Source of the DNA: Xenopus tropicalis
Lineage: Eukaryota; Chordata; Amphibia; Anura; Pipidae
Direction: 5' to 3'
Length of the DNA: 64,000 bases
NCBI RefSeq assembly: GCF_000004195.4
Contig: NC_030677.2
Coordinates: 196,506,372 to 196,570,371 of the forward strand
Within the stretch, counting starts at the first letter, position 1. Every line of letters starts with the position of its first letter. The notes beneath the pieces are model-generated. The model searched no databases, had not been told where the DNA came from, and was given only the letters and a program-made list of their open reading frames with translations. The translations under genes and the position numbers were made by a program. Below, piece by piece: positions 56,488 to 64,000 of the stretch.

Positions 56488-56824
56488 GGGTTAGACCAAG
56501 TCAAACCAAAGAGATGAGTGGCTGGTGGGGGGCAGGTATAGGTGTCAGACAGGGGCTTGCCCTAAGTGTCCTCAACCTTATGCCCAGCGATGCTGTTTGT
56601 GCTCCTTCTTTGTCTATGGACGATCTTGAGCTTTATTCAGCTTATGCAGGCAATATGGCATCTTTTACCCTTTAGTCCTATTTCACATAAAATAATTGCT
56701 CCCTTACACGTATGACTTTGGATTCATGAGAAATAAAAAACAGGGCAAAGGAGATATGATATCTTTTTACCTTTTCAAGCTTGTTCTGTTCAGAACTTTG
56801 ATTTATTCTGCATTTTTTTTCCAG

Positions 56825-56964
56825 GACCAGAAAAAACAGATGAATTCCTTTTGGCCAGATTCAAGGGAGATGGGGTGAGATACAAAGCCAAACTAATTGG
56901 CATTGATGATGTCCCCGAAGCCAGAGGAGACAAAATGAGCCAAGACTCCATGATGAAGCTTAAG
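56825..56964 (+). CDS. dab2: dab2 coding exon 3 (residues 32-78)
   Basis: 140 bp between acceptor CCAG and donor GTAAAC; it completes the split glycine codon and ends in phase 0. It encodes the start of the PTB (phosphotyrosine-interaction) domain: [20 protein letters not shown], then [20 protein letters not shown] and DSMMKLK. In DAB-family proteins this part forms the first strand and helix of the PTB fold, which binds NPXY motifs and phosphoinositides. [16 protein letters not shown] and the [11 protein letters not shown] segment separate it from DAB1. The frame is intact, with no indel relative to what I know of the family. Confidence 0.96.
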
Positions 56965-57680
56965 GTAAACTCTCTAGTAAATAACGGACCTCTGGTACCG
57001 CTCACTGTGCATGTTCTGTTCATTGCCGAGTAAAATTCTCTTTTGTAATTAACTTTCATCAAGACTTTTCTAGTCAGTGTGCAGTCTCTTTGATTAAATG
57101 TCTTCTACAAAGTGTCTAGCCCTTCAGGTGGAGCACTTTTCCCTGTATCTCTCAGAGAAATGAACATACTTTGGAAATAATTTAGTATACAGCTCCGGCC
57201 CCAATTGCACATTTACCAGCTGGAACTCTGTGAGTAGGTGATAATGACAAGAGAAATACGTGTTCCCGCAGATCCACCGCTAAAAACTTTAACTACAGTT
57301 TCACTTAAGCCTCTTTATGAATCTACAGAAAACGAAAAGTGGCAATACGTCGTACAAGTCCGTATGTGCCTAACTGCAAGTTTGACTCCTGCTCCGTTGT
57401 GCCGAAAACTTTTCGCTATATAAATCCCAATGTTTACACGTTTTCTCTGCCAAAATGAAATAGTCGCAGTTAAAAGTTTTTGTATTTTATTTTTAAACAC
57501 CGTCAGATGTTCCGAAACTGCAGATTATGCAGAAATATTCATTCCATATATAAGTAAAAAAAATATCTTTCTTGGGCAGATCTGTTACTTAAAACGCACA
57601 AAACGACATTCTTTCCACAGCTTGTGATACTGCGTGTTTCTTTCCAAATGCGATTTGCATTTCATCTTTTTTTTTTTTAG
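56965..57680 (+). other. dab2: dab2 intron 3
   Basis: 716 bp with donor GTAAAC and acceptor TTTTTTTTTTTTAG. No repeat is recognised, in contrast with the other dab2 introns. Short open frames are unsupported. Confidence 0.93.
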
Positions 57681-57779
57681 GGGATGGCTGTGGCGGCTCG
57701 TTCTCAGGGACAACATAAACAGAGAATTTGGGTCAACATTTCACTTTCTGGAATAAAAATCATAGATGAGAAAACCGGA
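57681..57779 (+). CDS. dab2: dab2 coding exon 4 (residues 79-111)
   Basis: 99 bp, phase 0 at both ends, followed by the consensus donor GTAAGT at 57780. It encodes [20 protein letters not shown] and [13 protein letters not shown], the central strands of the PTB domain. The next expected segment of the domain is not found in the rest of the window. Exons 2-4 together give 333 bases with no stop. Confidence 0.96.
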
Positions 57780-58387
57780 GTAAGTATTCCGATGTAATGT
57801 AATGCATAATATATCAGTTTTATGCAGAGCCTGAATAGCCTAAAAAGAAAATGTTTTATGCTTTTTCTGTCCTTAGGTAAAATAGCATCCTTAATAGTCC
57901 TAATAAGATGCTTTAGTGATCTGCCATATTAATTGCATATGGATGCGGTGGGTGTTCGGCAGTGCTGGCTTCAGCACATTTATTTTTGGGCACAGAGGAA
58001 GCAGATGAATTTTCTTAGAGAACTGTAACTCCGCTTGAAGATAAAGAAACCATTAATTATTCATTTGGCTTTATCTTCCATTTATTTAGCATGTAAGGCA
58101 TAATTGTATATATAATGTATGGATATATTATCTTGCTTGCACAGAAAAATTATTTTCTGCATTTATACCAAGGGTAAATGGAAGGTGCAGATCTCTTGGG
58201 CGCCAGTAACATGGCCATGATAGCGGCTCAAATAGATTATACAGTTTTGGGTCATGTTTGTAGGGTTTCAGATATATGTTGGCTTTTTGCAGTCATTTCA
58301 CTTGTTTGACTCAAGCTTATCTGAGCTTATCTGATCTGCATGTTTGGGCAGATCTTTGATTTGGCCACTGCCTCGGACAAAGACTTA

Positions 58388-58692
58388 AGGTGCCCATACA
58401 CGGGCTAATTCTAGCTGCCGATATCGGTCCCTCAGACGGGCAGCTAATTGGCCCGTGTTTGGGCACTGCCTGAAATCGGGCTGATCTTGATCAGGCAGGT
58501 TAAAAAATCTAGTCGGATTGGGGACCGCATCGGCTTGTTGATGCGGTCCCCGGACCGACTTTGCCTTTTCCCGCCGTAATAATTTGATCGAATTAGCCTG
58601 GATTCTCCCGATATCGCCCACCCATAGTAGCACTTTGGCGGAATCGTACCGATATAATCTGAAACATAGTTTTGTACGATATCGCGTGTGGG
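58388..58692. repeat. GCCCATACACGG-type miniature element
   Basis: GTGCCCATACACGGG at the left and CGCGTGTGGGC at the right are inverted. The interior has hairpins around GCGGTCCCCGGACCG and GATATCG motifs. Compare 18577, 44689 and 62090. Confidence 0.68.
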
Positions 58693-60354
58693 CTCTAAAT
58701 TATCGTCTCAATCATTTTCGTACCATGGCTATTGGTTGTTTAGTCAATTGGACTGGTTAGAAAATTTTGGTCAAATAATGATAAAATCGGCGCATGTTTT
58801 GTGTATCTGACAATATCCTCGGGGGACCTACAATGGAAATCACTTTGGTACGATTGGTGTCTGCCAACTGTTTCATGTTCACAACATCCTCCCATTTGTC
58901 ATATTAGGGCTTTATCCTATAATTTCAGTCTGAATGTTAGTTTTAGATCGTTGCATTTAAACGTATGATTGATATTTGAACATATGTAAGAATTGGACTA
59001 AAATCTTAATGTGTACGGCCACCTTTAGCCATATTCTCTGCTGGAATTCTTTCAGCCAGCCACAATTTGGCCACTAGACTAACAGGTCAACTTGGAACTG
59101 CGGCAGTCCATGGGGATTTGCCAAAAATTGTGGGCTTGGCTTATTAAAAAGGCGCCATGACATCAGTACACGTGCATAGCAGCCCTTATGACATCACTGA
59201 TAGCTGTGTATGCGCACAGGAACTTCCATAGTGCTGTTCCAAAGACAGGGCAATGGCATATATTGATGGGAGGCCAGGGGAGGAGGTCTAAAACTGGGTA
59301 ACTAGTTGACAGCTATGCCCAGTGCCACATGTCACCAAGACAGGGAGGTTCTGAGGTTTCTCGGCCAGCAGAGAAATAAACCAGTGGAAAGTATGCCCCA
59401 TGTTCCATCAGCCTTAGGAAAAAAGTGATTGCAATTATCTTGCTTTATTAGTTTTCACAGTCACATGTTGCAGAGATTTGTGTAAATTGCTGTAAAGCAA
59501 TTGCACTTTTTCAAAATCAACAAATCTCAACAGGTTTTAGGTGTCAACTCACAAAAAAACCCTCTATTTCAAATATTAATAAATCAACTCCTAAGAGGAA
59601 GAATGATCCGTTTTCCCACTGCATTTTTATTCTTAAGAACTAGTTTATGTAAGCAGAAACCTGGGCACAGTCACACACAGGCGAAAAACACATTGTTCCA
59701 TTCATTTTCAGTGAGGCTGTAAATCTATAATGTTTTTATAAACTGAGAAAAAAGTTGCTTGAGACACAAGGGTGGATTTCTCGTCCAGGCACCCAGAGGC
59801 TGCATCCTCCACCGCCCACCCCTGCCCCCTTAGGATTGTGTGCAATCCCTTCATCTTACACTGGGAGCACACTCGGATCTCCTGTGTGCATAGAACACAG
59901 TGCTACAGATGTGACCAAACTTCAGGTGTGGCTGGGCAACATGCCGCCCCTTCATCTGTGCTGCCCTAGGCATGGGCTTTTGTGGCCTTGCCACAGATCT
60001 GGGCCTGTTGAGACTATGCTCATTGACTTCTACAGAAATTTGGCAGCTTTAAGGTTTTCTCTTTGATAAATATCGACTATTCTAGGGTTCAAAAAAATCA
60101 TCTGCATTCCTGAATTGAGAAAAAGACTCAAGCTTGTTGAATTTGGTTAAATCTACTCAACAAATTTGACATTTGAACGCAAGATCTGAAAGTGTATACT
60201 GTATGCTAAATTGATAAAATACATTTTATTACAAAAAAAGAAAAATGTCCCATGCTGCCAACTGATGGCTTATTGCTATGGCACTTTGGCCTTGGCTCCA
60301 TCTGTAGTTGAACTTATTTTGAGAAACACTTTTTCAGTATGTGTATTCTAATGG

Positions 60355-60640
60355 GGTACCTTGATTTGGCCAGCCCCCCCTGCAAAAAGATCTTTGGTAA
60401 GGCCAATCCCCCACCTCTTCCAGCCACCCGCTTGCTGGATAGCCAGGATTGGACAGGGCCCTTGTGGGCCACTCCGGGCCAGAACTGATCCCTGCTGGGC
60501 ACTCTGGGGCCACAGGTCCCCCGCTCCTGGCGCGCCAAAGTATGCGGCAAGGGCCCCGGGGGGACTATGGTGGGGGGGGTGCGGGGCCCCTGCGGTGGCA
60601 GCCCTGGTGGGCCCTGCACCCCCCAGTCTGACCCTGTTGA
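60355..60640. repeat. GC-rich repeat in intron 4
   Basis: Very GC-rich, with GGGGGGGG and GGCCCCGGGG runs, GGCGCGCC at 60529 and open frames in several phases on both strands. TATGGTATTTACACCACTGG follows at 60767, sharing CATGGGGTCTGCTGTATGG with 16980. I read it as an interspersed repeat rather than a CpG-island promoter, but that is not settled. Confidence 0.45.
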
Positions 60641-61460
60641 TAGCTGCCCACTGCAAATAAGCAAGCAGATAGCAACGTTTAATTTTCATTGGGGATTGGG
60701 AAGGGTAAAATACTATACAGCAGTCTGGGGCCCCTCTGGCCCCTTTCCCACAACCATGGGGTCTGCTGTATGGTATTTACACCACTGGTGTATTCCTACC
60801 TGGGGCTTGCAAGTTTCCCTAGATGTAATAAATGAATTGTAGATGTTTCTATGGGTGTAATTTTGTTAAATAATTGTTGTTCCCAAGGCACAATCCAGAT
60901 TCTTTCTAAGTAGGGTCAATGCAGTACATGGAGTTTGTGCCACTGAAAAATTCCATTACATAAAAAAAAAGGGAGAGTGAATGTTTCAGTTCACAAAACA
61001 GCTGGATACAAATAACGTAGCACTTGGCAAGCGTCTTCTCTGGCCGCCTGGAACGTGGCGTTCCAGTAAAGGAAACATAGCTCCGTGTTGTGACTGGACA
61101 CTTTTGCCGTGAAAAGTTTACAAATTTTTTATGATTCACATCTGTTTAAATATTGTGTTAAGCAACGGAGTGAATTCGTGGGAGGTTCTCATTTGCAGGA
61201 GTGCAAAACAGTCTGTTTCTTCAGCTTTGTCTTGAGGGTAACAAGAAAACCGATTCATTGCCCTTATATCGCTACAGTGCGCAAGTTCTTCTGAATAGGA
61301 AATGTGAAATTGTTGTATCCACGTCTGTGCAATGTGTGTTGTTCTAATTTATATCGTTTAAGTTGATTGTACTTGAATACTACGGGTGTCTTTCAGCCCA
61401 CCTGTACCCTTTTCAGGTCAGTACCCTGAGTACTTTCAACATGCTCTTCTAAACTTTTTT

Positions 61461-61526
61461 GGACTTTTGGAAAGACCGTAATGGTTTGGGCCTAGGCCCA
61501 AGCCATTGTGGTCTTTCCAAAAATCC
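61461..61526. repeat. 66-bp near-perfect palindrome
   Basis: Left arm GGACTTTTGGAAAGACC and ATGGTTTGGGCC pair with GGCCCAAGCCAT and GGTCTTTCCAAAAATCC, centred on the perfect GGGCCTAGGCCC. Only about four mismatches occur over 32-base arms, and there is almost no loop. Confidence 0.85.
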
Positions 61527-62089
61527 AAACCTGGTGTTAGATTTCACAGATTTAGGGCACAGGCAGAGTTTTGGGCACAGGTTCTGCCCAATGGAGACAT
61601 TCAGTTCTGTAGGGTCAGAACATACAGCTCACTGCCACCTTAGTGGCTCCAACCAGGTCCTCCTAAGACTTGAGAACCCTTCAGTTGCCATCCCCTTAGA
61701 CCAGTGCACCACAGACTGGTCAGTTTTTCCGAGCTCATCATAATACAAAATCAGTTGAGTGGGGGACCTGAGCTTGTTTCCCTGCTACTAGATGCGCCCA
61801 GCCCCATTGCTCTTTTTACTCCCACCTAAGTGGTGACATCCCCTGACGCTTAGTATGGAGCTTTAAGTACTTTGGTCCTTTTCGCTATCAGTAGAAAGCT
61901 CCCTGGGCTTCACATAGCTGTTGTCATGGGGCTGGGATCACAGATAATTGGGACCTGAGGTGGCCCAGTTCAGCACAGCCCACGGGCCGGTGGTTGTGGA
62001 CCCCTGCCTTACACAATCCAGGATTAAATTAATTAAACTGTCTATCTCTTAAATTACTGGACATTTTGTGTTTCATCAGATTTGGTTCT

Positions 62090-62300
62090 GCCTGTGGGTG
62101 GCCAAATCAGGCCCAGTCTGTATAGGAATGATCAATCGGACCTACAGTGACCTGTAAACAAGGGCTGCATCAACGCCCCAGTGCGCTCCTTGTCTGACAG
62201 GATTATCGAACCTGGCCGATTGATAGCTGCCTGATTTGCAGACAGATATTGGTCTGACCGGACCATTGGTGGGTCCAAATACACTGGACAATGAGTTGCC
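62090..62300. repeat. Degraded GGCC-type miniature element
   Basis: GGGTGGCCAAATCAGGCC, ATCGAACCTGGCCGATTGAT and CCTGATTTGCAGACAGATAT resemble the interior of the GCCATACAC family, with neither end well preserved. Confidence 0.4.
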
Positions 62301-62394
62301 AACTGAAGAGACCAAGTCGTCAGGTTCTGTAAAAATATTTACAGACAATCAGCACTCGATAGATCCCCTTTAATGCTGAAAATATAATTTTTTT

Positions 62395-62650
62395 ATTGAT
62401 CACTTTTTGTTCAGCAGCTCTCCAGTTTGGAGTTTCAGCAGCTCTTTGGTTGATGGGGTCCAAATACCTTAGCAACCAGGGAGTAATTTAAATGAGAGAC
62501 TGATATATGGATAGGAGAAAACTGTAGCCTCACAGAGGCTGCTGGGGTCAGTGACCCCCATTTTAAAGCTGGAAAGAGTCAGAAGAAGAAGGCAAATAAT
62601 TCAAAAACGATCAGAATTGGCCATTCTATAACATACTGAAAGTTAGCTTA
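62395..62650 (+). repeat. Miniature inverted-repeat element (AAAGGGGTTGTTCACC family), left end lost
   Basis: CAGCAGCTCTCCAGTTTGGA, CCTTAGCAACCAGGGAG, GGGGTCAGTGACCCCCATTT and AATTGGCCATTCTATAACAT follow the order of 6409-6816. Confidence 0.72.
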
Positions 62651-63604
62651 TCTGTTTCTATTACTCAAGAGGAGTCCAAATCTTTATGAGCTGCTTTTTT
62701 TGCAGTTGAAGCTGACCCTGGATTACCATTCTCACATCAAATAAATATACTTTTATGATGCTAAACTGAAATCCAAACAGTCGGACACACTGAGTCTGCC
62801 GAGACCTCCTGCGCCTGTGAGGAATTCCACATATGTTACTCTCACTGCGGCACGGCCTATGGAGCTGGGGATGAAAGCGCCCTCCTTCCATTGCAAGTGA
62901 TTTGCCTGTGCCCTGTGTCGGACTCTGGCGATGAAAAGATCTGTAGAAAGGTTATTGTACTGACCCTCCCTGGGGCCTGGAAGGAATTTTCCTTTTTGTT
63001 TTTTCTCAGCGGAGGCAACTTAGAAAGTGTTTTTAATTAGAATTTTGTTTTGCTTTCTTATGGATAGGGGATTTGGGAATGTGTTGGGCTTGATGGACTG
63101 GCAACTTTATTTTGTCATTATAAGAAGAGATCTCTTTGCCCCCAGAAGCCCAAAAGACAAAGTAAAACCCAAGGCGGTGGAAGATGGAGCATTTCTGTAG
63201 GTGTATTTGTGTTATTTATTCTCCAAGGCTGCCGTTATGGAACGGATTTCAAAACAGAGGAAACAATTGAATTCTGTTTCTGTTCATTTTTTGTGTCTAT
63301 CTTTGAAGCATCCAAATTTCATTCAATATCATGGACCTATGTCCTATGTCCTGTCCTTTGTAAGTAAGGGATAATAACAATGAAAATAAAGTAGAATCGG
63401 TTTTAACATTGATATAAAAAATTACAGTCAAATGGTATCATTTTGGGGATTTTTAATTTGGATGGCTAAGACATAGCTGGAAAATTTTTATTATTTTATC
63501 CTCTCAACATTGTAGAATTTAGGTGACTTTTTCAGAGTAATACTTTCATATTTTATATTTTCAGCTGCAGGCTGTAAAGAGCCAGAATAGTATGGCTGCT
63601 AATT

Positions 63605-63870
63605 GTATGTATGTATGTATGTATTTATTTATAAAGCGCTACTTATGTACGCAGCGCTGTACAGTAGAATACATTAATACAAACAGGGGGTTATTAAGAT
63701 AATAATAGATAAATACAAAGTATAACAATAAATACAAATAAATACAAGATACAGTTGCAATAAGTTAAGAGTCAAAGACACAAGAGGATGGAGGTCCCTG
63801 CCCCATAGAGCTTACAATCTAGATGACTTACAATCTAATCTTGGTATGAATTTAGTGGGTACACCCTCAT
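63605..63870 (+). repeat. Interspersed repeat with TATG microsatellite
   Basis: A short TATG run is followed by TTTATAAAGCGCTACTTATG, GCAGCGCTGTACAG and GGTCCCTGCCCCATAGAGCT/TACAATCTAG. It is the fuller member of the family seen at 40284-40392. Confidence 0.6.
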
Positions 63871-64000
63871 TGCACCCCCACCTAATGGTTTACAATTATT
63901 AAGCTATCAGCACAACTTTCTTTTTTTCTAAAACATAGAAAATAAATAATGACAAAGAATAGACAATAGGTAAATATGAATTTCTCCTTTAGGGTGAAGA

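Larger units (their letters stand above)
52657..56824 (+). other. dab2: dab2 intron 2
   Basis: 4168 bp with GT-AG borders. It holds at least five miniature transposons (52888, 53519, 53703 with 53789 inside it, 55770, 56289). The acceptor is a T-rich tract ending TTTTTTTTCCAG. A CT/C-rich patch lies near 55250-55310. No alternative exon is recognised. Confidence 0.9.
57780..64000 (+). other. dab2: dab2 intron 4, continuing past the window
   Basis: More than 6.2 kb. I looked for the next PTB segment after EKTG and did not find it. Contents are several repeat fragments, a 66-bp palindrome at 61461 and otherwise unnamed sequence. The last bases (CTCCTTTAGGGTGAAGA) resemble an acceptor, but the eight bases after it do not fit the expected DAB2 residues. 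Confidence 0.85.

Noticed and set aside
56163..56675. 170-codon open frame in intron 2
   Set aside because: It runs across a hAT-type miniature transposon with a clear 8-bp duplication and has no splice sites.
60314..60689. Overlapping GC-rich open frames and a possible second CpG-island promoter
   Set aside because: Frames are open on both strands because of composition, and part of the neighbouring sequence is shared with 16980, which points to a repeat.
62690..62890. Acceptor-like GCTTTTTTTGCAG and an open stretch as the next dab2 exon
   Set aside because: The reading after the CAG does not give the PTB residues expected after EKTG and soon meets a stop.
63989..64000. TTTAG at the window end as a dab2 acceptor
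   Set aside because: In phase 0 the next bases would encode Gly-Glu, not the residues expected for DAB2; too few bases to judge.

Overview
The window is vertebrate nuclear DNA, almost certainly from a clawed frog (Xenopus; X. tropicalis fits best, but the species is inferred). It is intron-rich and crowded with short inverted-repeat DNA transposons and tandem arrays of a kind common in Xenopus. I see no bacterial or viral gene organisation. The only host gene I can support is the 5' part of dab2 (Disabled-2, an endocytic adaptor) on the + strand. A GC-rich promoter with a probable non-coding exon 1 ends at a GTGAGT donor at 19830. After a ~32.6 kb first intron come three coding exons: 52563-52656 (start codon, basic N-terminus), 56825-56964 and 57681-57779 (first part of the PTB domain). 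They join in frame to give residues 1-111. The rest of the gene lies beyond 64000.

Region 1-19.3 kb is upstream of dab2 and holds no convincing host exon. Its main feature is a full-length but integrase-less BEL/Pao LTR retrotransposon on the - strand (7051-12908). Its two 381-bp LTRs look identical, it has an apparent CTCCC target duplication, and it carries a single open gag-protease-RT reading frame of 1446 codons. Around it are foldback DNA transposons, an 82-bp minisatellite, a 130-bp satellite, and elements that carry arrays of a 113-bp unit.

Region 19.3-52.5 kb is the dab2 promoter, exon 1 and intron 1. Directly behind exon 1 lie a 21/23-bp minisatellite and an ~780-bp pure CT tract with an 85-bp higher-order repeat. 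Intron 1 then carries three more 113-bp-array elements (one with the array turned back on itself), a second 130-bp satellite locus, an 18-copy 41-bp minisatellite inside an interspersed repeat, two copies of a ~650-bp dispersed repeat, hAT-like and other miniature transposons, and one weak candidate antisense exon at 45.3 kb.

Region 52.5-64 kb holds the coding exons. Intron 2 has several miniature transposons with readable target duplications: an 8-bp duplication (hAT type) at 55770-56043 and 56289-56487, and a TTA duplication (Harbinger type) at 53789-54048, nested inside another element. Intron 3 is short and clean. Intron 4 continues to the window end without another recognisable dab2 exon.
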